This document shows, in pieces, positions 51,812-60,030 of a DNA stretch of 64,000 nucleotides (the stretch's first letter is position 1; each line of letters opens with the position of its first letter). The stretch comes from Thermodesulfitimonas autotrophica (GTDB lineage Bacteria > Bacillota > Desulfotomaculia > Desulfotomaculales > Ammonificaceae). The notes under the pieces are model-generated. The model was given only the letters and a program-made list of their open reading frames with translations. It was not told where the DNA came from and ran no database searches. The stretch lies in NCBI RefSeq assembly GCF_003815015.1, contig NZ_RKRE01000003.1, positions 186,001-250,000 of the forward strand, read 5' to 3'. The translations under genes were made by a program, and so were the position numbers.

Positions 51812-52151
51812 CGTCGTCAGGGCTCATCACGCGATTATCAAGGACTTCGCAGTTGAGCTGTTCGAGCGTGAGGGAAATAGGCGGCGCCTCAAGGCGCGGC
51901 TTATTTTTTTCGACGGTAGCACGTTGCACGTAAAGGAGTATTACTTTGGCGACCAGAGAAAATATGCTTACCACTGGATGAACACGAAGGGAGAACTTAT
52001 CATCCGCTGGGATAACGCTCCTCACTGGCCCGGTGTTAAGACTTTTCCCCACCATAAGCACGTTGGGTCTGTTGAGAATGTTCAACCATCCTTAGAAACG
52101 GGCTTGGTTGAGGTGTTAACGGTAATCAAGGATAAAATATCCGCCCCGTAG
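51798..52151 (+). CDS. TumE/DUF6516 family putative toxin (array module 5)
   Basis: A 117-residue protein with the family pattern: KARLIFFDGSTLHVKEYYFG, YAYHWMNTKGELIIRWDNAPHWP and FPHHKHVGS. TumE proteins are toxins of type II-like modules. TTG 51798 or GTG 51804 as start. Lies between F5 and the 110-bp element 2. Confidence 0.85.
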   Translation: MNVLNVVRAHHAIIKDFAVELFEREGNRRRLKARLIFFDGSTLHVKEYYFGDQRKYAYHWMNTKGELIIRWDNAPHWPGVKTFPHHKHVGSVENVQPSLETGLVEVLTVIKDKISAP

Positions 52152-52174
52152 GGATCGTGCCCTGCAGGAGGCGC

Positions 52175-52284
52175 CCAGCACTCAACTCAGAAAGATAGTT
52201 CCTCTATCCATTTTTTTGAGGGGGGGTCCCTTCTAAACTTCCATTTTGGCAGTAAGAGTTGCACCTCTTTTGGTTGAGTGCTGG
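52175..52284. mobile_element. MITE-like element 2, 110 bp
   Basis: Terminal inverted repeats CCAGCACTCAAC (52175-52186) and GTTGAGTGCTGG (52273-52284), perfect over 12 bp. It is the same length as element 1 with closely related ends but a different interior. It truncates fragment F6 at its 5' side. Confidence 0.82.
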
Positions 52285-52286
52285 AG

Positions 52287-52400
52287 AAGCCGAGGCAGCT
52301 TTAGCCGAGGTGCGGGCGAACCTTTACGGCGTCAGGTGCCAGCACGCGGCGCTCCTCGCCACCTGGCGCTATCTCACCGGCCGCCCGGTGGCGGCGTTTT
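52287..52400 (+). pseudogene. TolC-like 3' fragment F6
   Basis: About 114 bp matching the end of F1, beginning GAAGCCGAGGCAGCTTTAGC directly after element 2 and ending at the common stop TTTTGA. Confidence 0.82.
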
Positions 52401-52435
52401 GAGTGCGGGGGTCTTCAGGGGAAAAGGGGAGAAGG
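52396..52435 (+). repeat. Class II downstream repeat, copy 2
   Basis: Identical over 40 bases to 50390-50429. It marks the right edge of the array; from here to 52514 I see nothing else. Confidence 0.9.
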
Positions 52436-52514
52436 CAAGCCGATACCGGAAGACAGGAGCAGTTTCACCCGCTTGTCTTAATAATGTTTAAACCTGAAGG
52501 GTGACGGTGAAGTT

Positions 52515-52544
52515 AAAAACCACCCCGGAGGCGGGGTGGTTTTT
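52515..52544 (-). terminator. Bidirectional terminator after the coat protein gene
   Basis: A 12-bp stem AAAAACCACCCC/GGGGTGGTTTTT with a 6-nt loop. It lies just past the stop of the minus-strand CotF-like gene and can act on both strands. Confidence 0.92.
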
Positions 52545-52546
52545 CA

Positions 52547-52984
52547 TTACCAGCGGTGGGCTTCGCCTTCCGGCCGGTAGCCGCCTTCGGGCCGGTAGCC
52601 GGTTTCCGGCCGGGCTTGGTACTCGGGGCGGAAACCAGGGGTTTGTTCCGGCCGCATCCCTGGCGTGGTGCCGTACTCCGGACGCATCCCCGGCGTAGCG
52701 CCGTAATAGGGCTGCGCTTCGCCGGGCCGGGCGTAGGCTGTAGGCTGGCCGGCGGCGTGGTAGGGTTGCGCCCCGGCGTGGGCCATGTCGACGGGGTACC
52801 AGCCGCGCTGGTGCATGGCGTCAAAAAGCATCTTGGCGCCGGTGACCTCATCGTTCATCATCCGGATGAAGGCGTTCCGCACCTGGTCGTGGGCTGATTC
52901 AAGCGCTGCCATGTGGTAGCCGTGGGAGAAGAATTTGGCGTCGATCAGGCAGTCGGTGAGAATGTCCCTCTCGTCGAGCTGCAT
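52547..52984 (-). CDS. CotF-family spore coat protein
   Basis: A 145-residue protein. The N-terminal 65 residues match the CotF coat domain (DERDILTDCLIDAKFFSHGYHMAALES). The C-terminal 75 residues are low-complexity Pro/Tyr/Gly/Arg repeats of PGMRPEYG and YRPEGG. RBS GGAGGG 7 bp before ATG 52984. This is the best direct sign of sporulation in the window. Confidence 0.88.
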   Translation of the reverse strand: MQLDERDILTDCLIDAKFFSHGYHMAALESAHDQVRNAFIRMMNDEVTGAKMLFDAMHQRGWYPVDMAHAGAQPYHAAGQPTAYARPGEAQPYYGATPGMRPEYGTTPGMRPEQTPGFRPEYQARPETGYRPEGGYRPEGEAHRW

Positions 52985-53053
52985 TGTTTACCCTCCTCGA
53001 AAGTTTTGCCCGCACCGCGGTTGGCCTAGCGGCGCGGGTTCGGTTCCGGCCCC

Positions 53054-53284
53054 TTAAAAGTGAGTAGCGGGCGACTGGGGGATGCCGGCTTGACCGAGCA
53101 GGCTCTGGAGCGTGCCGATGTGCTGCTGGCTCACCTGATTCATCTGGTTCAAGAGGTTTTTGAGCGCCGGGTCGCGGACCTGTTCGGCGTAGCCCGCCAG
53201 TTTTTTGGCGCGCACCTGCTCGATGCCTAAGTGGTGCCGGAGCTGCAGCTTTTCCATTTCGCTGATGGCGATCTGGACCATCAT
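53054..53284 (-). CDS. Small helical protein, probable spore coat associated
   Basis: A 76-residue protein, EMEKLQLRHHLGIEQVRAKK and LKNLLNQMNQVSQQHIGTL, that looks like a helical-bundle half related to the CotF/ferritin-like domain. GAGGAGGT precedes ATG 53284. Its place directly upstream of the CotF-like gene (69-bp gap) suggests co-expression. Confidence 0.75.
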   Translation of the reverse strand: MMVQIAISEMEKLQLRHHLGIEQVRAKKLAGYAEQVRDPALKNLLNQMNQVSQQHIGTLQSLLGQAGIPQSPATHF

Positions 53285-53429
53285 TACCACCTCCTCGGTC
53301 TATTTTGCCACCACCGGGGGCGCTCTATCCGGGGCCGGGAAAATTTCCGCTGGTCGTGGTAAAATTACAGGGGAGTGGGTTTGGGGGCGCGGGCTATACG
53401 GCAGGACCAACCCCCATAGAAAATGCCTT

Positions 53430-53471
53430 GAACGCCGAACGTAGAACGCCGAACGTAGAACGTAGAACGTT
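53430..53471 (+). repeat. Heptad repeat tract, GAACGYN type
   Basis: Six exact 7-nt units (GAACGCC or GAACGTA, last GAACGTT), the complement of the CGTTYNR tract at 42667. It abuts the miaB ribosome-binding site AAAAGGAGG (53472-53480). Confidence 0.9.
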
Positions 53472-53485
53472 AAAAGGAGGCTTCT

Positions 53486-54814
53486 ATGCCTGGCAAATAC
53501 TACATCCGGACTTACGGTTGTCAGATGAACGAGTGGGACAGCGAGGTGATGGCCGGGATCGTCGAGGAGTTAGGTTACGAGCGGGCGGTGCGACCGGCGG
53601 AGGCGGACCTGGTGCTGGTCAACACCTGTTGCGTGCGCCAGACGGCGGAGAACAAGGTGTGGGGGCTGCTCGGGACCCTAGGCCGGCTGAAGAAAAAGCG
53701 GCCGGGAATGGTCATCGCCGTCACCGGCTGTATGCCGCAGCAGGAAGGGGTGGCGGCGGAGATCCGGCGGCGCTTTCCCTTCGTGGACCTGGTGCTCGGG
53801 ACGCACAACCGGCATGAGCTGGCGCGGCTCTTAGAGCGGGTGCGGGCGGAGGGGCCGGTGGTGGCGGTTTGGCCGGAGGCGTGCTGTGTCCCTGAGGGTT
53901 TGCCCGTCAGGCGGGAGAGCCGCCTCCGGGCCTGGGTGCCGGTGATGTTCGGCTGCGACAACTTTTGCGCTTACTGCGTGGTGCCTTACGTCCGGGGACG
54001 GGAGCGAAGCCGGCGGCCGGAGGATATCCTCCGGGAGGTCGAGGCGCTGGCCGCGGCGGGTTACCGGGAGATAGTGCTGTTAGGGCAGAACGTGAACGCC
54101 TACGGGAAGGGGCTCCAGCCCCGGGTCACCTTCGCGGACCTTCTATCGATGGTGAACGGGGTTGACGGCATCTGGCGCATCCGTTACACTACCTCCCACC
54201 CGCGGGATTTCGACGCTGCGCTCATCACGGTGGTGGCGCGGTTGGAGAAGGTCTGCGAGAATTTCCACCTGCCGGTGCAGGCGGGTTCAGACCGGATCCT
54301 GAAGCTGATGCGGCGGGGCTACACCCGGGCGGATTACCTGAACCTGGTGGCAAAGATCCGGGCGGCGGTGCTGGGAGCGAGCATCACGACCGACATCATG
54401 GTTGGTTTCCCGGGGGAGACGGAGGAAGATTTCGCGGCTACGCTGGATCTGGTACGGCAGGTGCGCTTCGACCAGGCCTTTACGTTTGTTTATAACCCGC
54501 GCCGGGGCACGCCGGCGGCCGCTTTGCCCGACCAGGTACCGGAGGAGGTGAAGTCGCGCCGCATCCAGGAGCTGATCGCGGTGCAGCAGGCGATCAGCCG
54601 GGAGCTGAACCGGGCGGAGGAGGGCCGGGTGCACGAGGTTTTGGTGGAGGGGCCGAGCGAGTACGACCGGGAAAAGCTCGCGGGCCGGACGCGGACGAAT
54701 AAAACGGTCGTTTTCAAGGGCGATGAAGGGCTGGTTGGCCGCCTGGTCCCGGTGCGGATTACGGCGGGGCACCTCACTTTTTTGGAGGGGGAAGTAGAGG
54801 GGGCTGCCCGGTAA
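53486..54814 (+). CDS. miaB: tRNA-2-methylthio-N6-isopentenyladenosine synthase MiaB
   Basis: A 442-residue methylthiotransferase. The N-terminal UPF0004 domain has three auxiliary-cluster Cys ([32 protein letters not shown]). The radical SAM motif is [21 protein letters not shown]-terminal TRAM domain ([18 protein letters not shown]) binds RNA. It adds the methylthio group to i6A37 made by MiaA, encoded at 60.8 kb. ATG with AAAAGGAGG upstream. Confidence 0.96.
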   Translation: MPGKYYIRTYGCQMNEWDSEVMAGIVEELGYERAVRPAEADLVLVNTCCVRQTAENKVWGLLGTLGRLKKKRPGMVIAVTGCMPQQEGVAAEIRRRFPFVDLVLGTHNRHELARLLERVRAEGPVVAVWPEACCVPEGLPVRRESRLRAWVPVMFGCDNFCAYCVVPYVRGRERSRRPEDILREVEALAAAGYREIVLLGQNVNAYGKGLQPRVTFADLLSMVNGVDGIWRIRYTTSHPRDFDAALITVVARLEKVCENFHLPVQAGSDRILKLMRRGYTRADYLNLVAKIRAAVLGASITTDIMVGFPGETEEDFAATLDLVRQVRFDQAFTFVYNPRRGTPAAALPDQVPEEVKSRRIQELIAVQQAISRELNRAEEGRVHEVLVEGPSEYDREKLAGRTRTNKTVVFKGDEGLVGRLVPVRITAGHLTFLEGEVEGAAR

Positions 54815-54878
54815 AAAAGGGGACGGTGCCGGCAACGGTGGGTTTATTTTTCCGTGCGCCTCGTTTAAGCGGCGGTGC

Positions 54879-54907
54879 TTGCTAAACGGCCCTTATTCGC
54901 TTATAAT
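54879..54907 (+). promoter_or_regulatory. Promoter of the YlbF-type gene
   Basis: TTGCTA, a 17-bp spacer, TATAAT, about 88 bp before the GTG start. The gap 54815-54994 holds nothing else clear. Confidence 0.7.
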
Positions 54908-54994
54908 TTAGCAAATACCCCTTGATACCCCCGGCGGCCCTGCGTCAGGTTGAGTGGGTGGTAGAGGGGGGCCGTAAGGAGGGGGTGAAATAAG

Positions 54995-55390
54995 GTGTCC
55001 GTACTCGTAAAAGCTTTGGAGCTGGGAACGGCGCTGAGCCAGTGCGAGGAACTCCGGAACCTGCGGGAGGCGGAACAGGCGATGTTCGCCGATTCCGAGG
55101 CGCGGGCGCTCATCGAGGAGTTCCACCAGTGCCGCCAGGAACTCGAGTTTGCGCGTGTCAGAGGGATGCAGCCCGGGCCGGAACTGCAGCAGGCGATAGG
55201 TTCGGTTCAGGCGCGCATGGGTGCTAATCCACTGGTCCGGCGGTTTTTTGAGGCGCAGGAACAGTTCAGCCGCATCCTGCAGGAGATCAACCAGATTTTA
55301 AACCACGCGATAAGCGGTCAGGGCGGTTGCGAACCGGGTGGGTGCTCGGCTTGCGGCGGCGGGTGCGGGGGCGAGTGTGACGAGGATTAG
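54995..55390 (+). CDS. YlbF/YmcA family regulator with Cys-rich tail
   Basis: A 131-residue helical protein (ALELGTALSQCEELRNLREAE, FFEAQEQFSRILQEINQILN) of the YlbF/YmcA (Com_YlbF) family, subunits of the RicAFT complex that carries [4Fe-4S] clusters and affects RNase Y and Spo0A phosphorylation in Bacillus. The C terminus is CEPGGCSACGGGCGGECDED, five cysteines suited to bind metal or Fe-S. GTG with AAGGAGGGGG. Confidence 0.85.
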   Translation: MSVLVKALELGTALSQCEELRNLREAEQAMFADSEARALIEEFHQCRQELEFARVRGMQPGPELQQAIGSVQARMGANPLVRRFFEAQEQFSRILQEINQILNHAISGQGGCEPGGCSACGGGCGGECDED

Positions 55391-55451
55391 CCCCCGTCGG
55401 AGCGTCTGAAAAACCACCGGCAATAACCGGTTCTATAGTTTGAAAGGCTTT

Positions 55452-55480
55452 AACCCCCGAAGTGCCGGGGGTTGTTTTTT
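55452..55480 (+). terminator. Terminator after the YlbF-type gene
   Basis: AACCCCCG pairs with CGGGGGTT over a short loop and is followed by TTTTTT. A TATAAT at 55498-55503 just after may be part of the mutS promoter. Confidence 0.85.
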
Positions 55481-55587
55481 GCCTTCCGGTCATCTGGTAT
55501 AATTTAAGAAAACCGGTGCTACGCTTAGCGATTGCCGCTGCCGGTTTTTCGGCTGGCGATCCGGCTTACAAGAGGAGGCCTTTCTCC

Positions 55588-58188
55588 TTGAGCCTTACCC
55601 CCATGATGCAGCAATACATGGAGATTAAAAAGGAATATCCCGACGCCATCCTCTTTTTCCACCTGGGCGATTTTTACGAGATGTTTTTCGAGGATGCGGA
55701 GCGGGCGGCGCCGGTCTTGGAGGTGGCGCTGACTTCCCGCGACGCGGGGAAGCTCGGGCGGGTGCCGATGTGCGGGGTTCCCTGCCACAGCGCGGCCGGG
55801 TACATCGCGCGGCTGGTAGGCCGGGGCTTCAAAGTGGCGATTTGCGAGCAGTTGGAGGATCCGGCGCAGGCAAAGGGGCTGGTGCGGCGGGGGGTTACGC
55901 GGGTCATCACGCCCGGCACCTTTTTCGAGGGGCAGCCGGAAGACCAGGCGCAAAGTACCTACGTGGTCAGCGTGGCGCCGGTTGGTAAAACGGCCTTCGG
56001 TCTTGCGGTGGCGGATGTGGGCACGGGCGATTTCCGGGTCACGGAGTTTGCCGGTCCGGCGGCAAAGAGCGAGCTTTACGACGAGATTTACCGGCTCCAG
56101 CCGGTGGAAGCGGTGCTTCCGGAAGGAGAGAAGGAGCTGGCGGGGCTGGCGCGGGCTGCCGCACCAGCGGCGGTCACCTTTTACCCGGCGGACTTTTTTG
56201 CGCCGCATCGGGCCAGGGAGGCGCTGCGCGCTTTCCGCGCGGCGGGGGAGTGGCTGGGGGCCGAGGGAGCCGGGCACGAGGCGGCGGTGGCGGCCGCGGG
56301 TGCCCTGGCGGCCTACCTGCAGGAGACGCAGAAACGGGAGCTTGTTCATCTCCAGACGATCTCTTTTTATACTCCCGACGGCTTTATGCTCCTTGACGCG
56401 GCCACCCGGCGGAACCTTGAGCTTACACGTTCGCTCCAGGACGGCGGTCGCAAGGGGACGCTCTTGGAGGTCCTTGATTATACGCTGACGGGAATGGGGG
56501 GGCGGCGGCTACGGGAATGGCTCGAGCAGCCGCTCTTGTCGCCGCAGGCGATAGAGGCGCGCCTCGCGGCGGTGGCGCCTTTGGTGGCGGATGAGGGGCT
56601 CCGGGAGGCGGTGCGGGCGGGGTTGAAAAAGATCGGCGACCTGGAGCGGCTCGCGGGGAAGCTGGCCTACGGGATGGCTAACGCCCGCGACCTCCTATCG
56701 CTGAAGGAGGCGTTGCGGGCGGCGGCCGGGCTGCGCGAACTTTTGGGGGCGGCGGCGGGCCTGCTGGGTCAGATCCGGGAACGGCTTGCGGATCTCGGGG
56801 ACGTGGTGGCGCTTATCGAACGGGCGATTGCGCCAGAGCCGCCGGCGGTTTTGAATGAAGGGGGGCTCATCCGGGAGGGCTACGACGAAACGGTGGACCG
56901 GCTGCGCGCGGTGCGGCGGGATGCGCGCAGCTTCATCGCGGCGCTGGAGGCGAAGGAACGGGAGCGGACCGGGATCAAGTCCCTGAAGGTCGGCTACAAC
57001 CGCGTTTTCGGCTACTACATCGAGGTGACCAAGGCCAACCTGGCGCTGGTGCCTCCCGATTACCAGCGGCGGCAGACCCTCGCCACTGCGGAGCGCTTTA
57101 TCACGCCGGAGCTGAAGGAGTACGAGGAGATGGCGCTGGGCGCGGAAGAGAAGCTCAACCAGCGCGAGTACGAGCTTTTCTGCGCGGTTCGGGAAGCGGC
57201 AGCGGGGGCAATCGACCGCATCTTACGGACGGCGCGGGCGCTCGGCGAGCTCGACGCGCTCCAGTCGCTGGCGGTGGCTGCGGTGCGGGGGAACTACGTG
57301 CGCCCCCAAGTGAACGAGGGCGGCGCGATAATCATCAGGGAGGGCCGCCACCCGGTCGTGGAGCGTTTTTTGGGGCCGGGCGGCTTTGTTCCTAACGATA
57401 CCCACCTCGACGATGCGGGGCGGCGGATCGCCATTATCACGGGGCCAAACATGGCCGGGAAAAGTACCTACATGCGCCAGGTGGCGCTCATTGTGCTGTT
57501 GGCGCAAGTTGGCAGTTTTGTGCCGGCGGCAGAGGCGACGATCGGGGTGGTGGACCGCATCTTCACCCGCATCGGCGCGGCGGATAACCTGGCCGGGGGC
57601 CAGAGCACTTTCATGATGGAAATGAGCGAGTGCCGGACGATCCTTACCGGGGCGACGCGGCGCAGCCTGGTCATCATGGACGAGGTGGGGCGGGGAACGA
57701 GCACCTACGACGGGATGAGCATCGCCCGGGCGATTATCGAGTACCTCGCCACCCGGATCGGGGCGAAGACGCTTTTTTCGACGCACTACCACGAACTCAC
57801 CGATCTCGACCGGCTGAGCGGGGTTTTCAACCTGACGGTGGCGGTGCGGGAGGACGCTTCGGGCGTTGCTTTTCTCTACCGGGTGGTACCGGGGAAGGCG
57901 GATAAGAGCTACGGGATTCAGGTCGCGGCGCTCGCGGGGCTGCCGGCGCCTGTTCTGGCCCGGGCGCGGGAGATTCTAACGGCGCTCGAAGCCCGCGCCG
58001 GGGGTAGCCGGCGGGTTGTCCAACTCGAGATTTTCCCGCAGCCGGAGGGGCACCCGGTAGTGGAGCGGCTCGCGGCACTCGACACCGATAACCTGACGCC
58101 GCTTCAGGCGCTTAACATCTTGGCCGAGCTGAAGGATGCGGTGGCCGCGGTAAAATCCTCGCGGCGCGGCAGGCGGGGAGGACGCTGA
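55588..58188 (+). CDS. mutS: DNA mismatch repair protein MutS
   Basis: About 866 residues. The mismatch-reading Phe-X-Glu is in GDFYEMFFEDA. Connector, lever and clamp domains follow. ATPase motifs: TGPNMAGKSTYMRQ (Walker A), STFMMEMSE, VIMDEVGRGTSTYDG (Walker B/signature) and STHYHELTDL. TTG 55588 has AGAGGAGG 9 bp upstream; ATG 55603 is a second option. mutL follows by 2 bp. Confidence 0.96.
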   Translation: MSLTPMMQQYMEIKKEYPDAILFFHLGDFYEMFFEDAERAAPVLEVALTSRDAGKLGRVPMCGVPCHSAAGYIARLVGRGFKVAICEQLEDPAQAKGLVRRGVTRVITPGTFFEGQPEDQAQSTYVVSVAPVGKTAFGLAVADVGTGDFRVTEFAGPAAKSELYDEIYRLQPVEAVLPEGEKELAGLARAAAPAAVTFYPADFFAPHRAREALRAFRAAGEWLGAEGAGHEAAVAAAGALAAYLQETQKRELVHLQTISFYTPDGFMLLDAATRRNLELTRSLQDGGRKGTLLEVLDYTLTGMGGRRLREWLEQPLLSPQAIEARLAAVAPLVADEGLREAVRAGLKKIGDLERLAGKLAYGMANARDLLSLKEALRAAAGLRELLGAAAGLLGQIRERLADLGDVVALIERAIAPEPPAVLNEGGLIREGYDETVDRLRAVRRDARSFIAALEAKERERTGIKSLKVGYNRVFGYYIEVTKANLALVPPDYQRRQTLATAERFITPELKEYEEMALGAEEKLNQREYELFCAVREAAAGAIDRILRTARALGELDALQSLAVAAVRGNYVRPQVNEGGAIIIREGRHPVVERFLGPGGFVPNDTHLDDAGRRIAIITGPNMAGKSTYMRQVALIVLLAQVGSFVPAAEATIGVVDRIFTRIGAADNLAGGQSTFMMEMSECRTILTGATRRSLVIMDEVGRGTSTYDGMSIARAIIEYLATRIGAKTLFSTHYHELTDLDRLSGVFNLTVAVREDASGVAFLYRVVPGKADKSYGIQVAALAGLPAPVLARAREILTALEARAGGSRRVVQLEIFPQPEGHPVVERLAALDTDNLTPLQALNILAELKDAVAAVKSSRRGRRGGR

Positions 58189-58190
58189 AA

Positions 58191-60020
58191 ATGGGCCGGA
58201 TAAAGGTGCTCGACCCGGAAACGGTGGGCCTGGTCGCGGCGGGAGAAGTGGTCGACCGGCCGGCGTCGGTGGTGAAGGAGCTGGTAGAAAATGCCTTCGA
58301 CGCGGGGGCGAGCTGCGTCGAGGTGGTGGTAGATAAGGAACTGAAGAGCATTACCGTCCGGGATAACGGCTGCGGGATTGCCGAAGCGGACGTTCTGTTG
58401 GCCTTTGAGCGGCACGCGACGAGCAAGATTACTTGCGGTGCGGATCTTGAACGGATTACCACCTTTGGCTTCCGGGGCGAGGCGCTGCCCAGCATCGCGG
58501 CGGTGGCGCGGGTGGAGCTGAAAACCAGGGTGGCCGATGCGGTTGGCGGGACCCTGGTGCGGATCGAGGGCGGGCAGGTGGTGGATTTTAGGCCGGTGGG
58601 GGCGCCGCCCGGGACGACGGTGACGGTGCGCGACCTTTTTTACAACACGCCGGCGCGGCGGAAGTTTCTGAGCTCGCCGCGCGTAGAACTGGGGCGCGTG
58701 ACGGAGATGACCGGGCGTCTGGCGCTCGGCCGTCCGGACGTGGCGGTGCGTCTGGAGAGCGGCGGGCGGGAACTCTTCCGCACGCCCGGAACGGGGCTGG
58801 CGGGGGCGGTGCGGGCGATCTACGGCGAGGCGGTGGCGGCGGCGCTCGTCCCGGTAGAGGCCGAAGGGGCAGGGGCGCGGCTGACGGGTTTTGTGGGCAG
58901 GCCGGAGCTCGTGCGGACCACCCGCCGCGGGCAAACGTGGTTCGTTAACGGGCGCTACGTGAAGCACGGGGGGTTAACGGCGGCGGTTTACGAGGCTTAC
59001 GGCACCTTGCTGCCGGCTGGCAAGCACCCCTTTTTCGTGCTGCACCTGACGCTTGACCCCGGTTTTGTGGATGTGAATGTTCACCCGCAGAAGCTAACGG
59101 TCCGCTTCGACCAGGAGCGGGAGGTCCTCGCCTTTGCGCGCGGCGCCGTGAAAAAAGCGCTTTTCGGCCGTGCCGTCTTGATTCCCGGAACGAAAGGAAA
59201 AGGGACAACGGGTGGGATGCCGTCCGGAGCCGGTTTCCGGCGGGGGCTTCCCGACCGGTTGCCTGGACGGGAGCCGGTTCCTGGTGTTTTTTTTAGGGAA
59301 GAGACCGGACGCTACGGGGCGGGGGCTGCGGGGTTGGCTGCGGCTACGGCGGAAGAGGCGGCTCAGGTGCGGCTTTTGCCGGGCGAAGGGGGACTTCCCG
59401 GTGCCAGAAGCGAAGGAGATGCCGCAACCGGGACGGCGGGCGCCATTTTCCCTACCCTTGAGTATCTCGCTTTTTTGCCGCCCACCTACATCTTGGCTGC
59501 CGGGCCCGAAGGGCTTTACCTAATAGACCAGCACGCGGCGCACGAAAGGGTGCTCTTCGAGGCGTTCGGGGCGGCTCTGGCGCGCGGCGGGATCGCCAGC
59601 CAGTTGTTAGTGACCCCGGAGCTGGTAGAGGTCCGGGGCTTCGATCCGGAGGCGGCGGGAGAGCTCGCGCGCTTCGGCTTTTTAGTGGAAGCCTTTGGCG
59701 AAGACGCCGCGCTGCTCCGGGGCGTGCCGGCGGGCTTGGGTGCGGAGTGCGGGCGGTTGTTGCTGGCGGAGCTGCTCGATCTTTTGGCCGCGGGGGAGCA
59801 GGCGGACGGGGGGCCGGGCGCGGGCCGGGAAAAGGCCGCGCTTGCTTCGCTCGCCTGCCACGCAGCGGTTAAGGCGGGCGAACGGCTTACGGCACCAGAA
59901 GCGGCGGCCCTGATCAGCCAGCTGGCCGCCTGCCGGGAGCCTTTCACCTGCCCCCACGGGCGTCCGACCACGGTCTGCCTCGGTTACGAGGAGCTGGCGC
60001 GGCGTTTCGGCAGGAGGTAA
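58191..60020 (+). CDS. mutL: DNA mismatch repair endonuclease MutL
   Basis: A 609-residue GHKL ATPase: ELVENAFDAGA, DNGCGIAEADV, TFGFRGEALPSI. The linker (about 340-420) is low-complexity. The C-terminal domain has the endonuclease motif DQHAAHERVLFE and ACHAAVKAGE, CPHGRPT, so it is the nicking type found in organisms without MutH. Follows mutS directly. Confidence 0.96.
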   Translation: MGRIKVLDPETVGLVAAGEVVDRPASVVKELVENAFDAGASCVEVVVDKELKSITVRDNGCGIAEADVLLAFERHATSKITCGADLERITTFGFRGEALPSIAAVARVELKTRVADAVGGTLVRIEGGQVVDFRPVGAPPGTTVTVRDLFYNTPARRKFLSSPRVELGRVTEMTGRLALGRPDVAVRLESGGRELFRTPGTGLAGAVRAIYGEAVAAALVPVEAEGAGARLTGFVGRPELVRTTRRGQTWFVNGRYVKHGGLTAAVYEAYGTLLPAGKHPFFVLHLTLDPGFVDVNVHPQKLTVRFDQEREVLAFARGAVKKALFGRAVLIPGTKGKGTTGGMPSGAGFRRGLPDRLPGREPVPGVFFREETGRYGAGAAGLAAATAEEAAQVRLLPGEGGLPGARSEGDAATGTAGAIFPTLEYLAFLPPTYILAAGPEGLYLIDQHAAHERVLFEAFGAALARGGIASQLLVTPELVEVRGFDPEAAGELARFGFLVEAFGEDAALLRGVPAGLGAECGRLLLAELLDLLAAGEQADGGPGAGREKAALASLACHAAVKAGERLTAPEAAALISQLAACREPFTCPHGRPTTVCLGYEELARRFGRR

Positions 60021-60030
60021 CGGTTTTATC

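Noticed and set aside
55287-55493. 68-codon minus-strand frame near the YlbF-type gene
   Set aside because: It crosses the terminator and the Cys-rich end of the plus-strand gene; no support.
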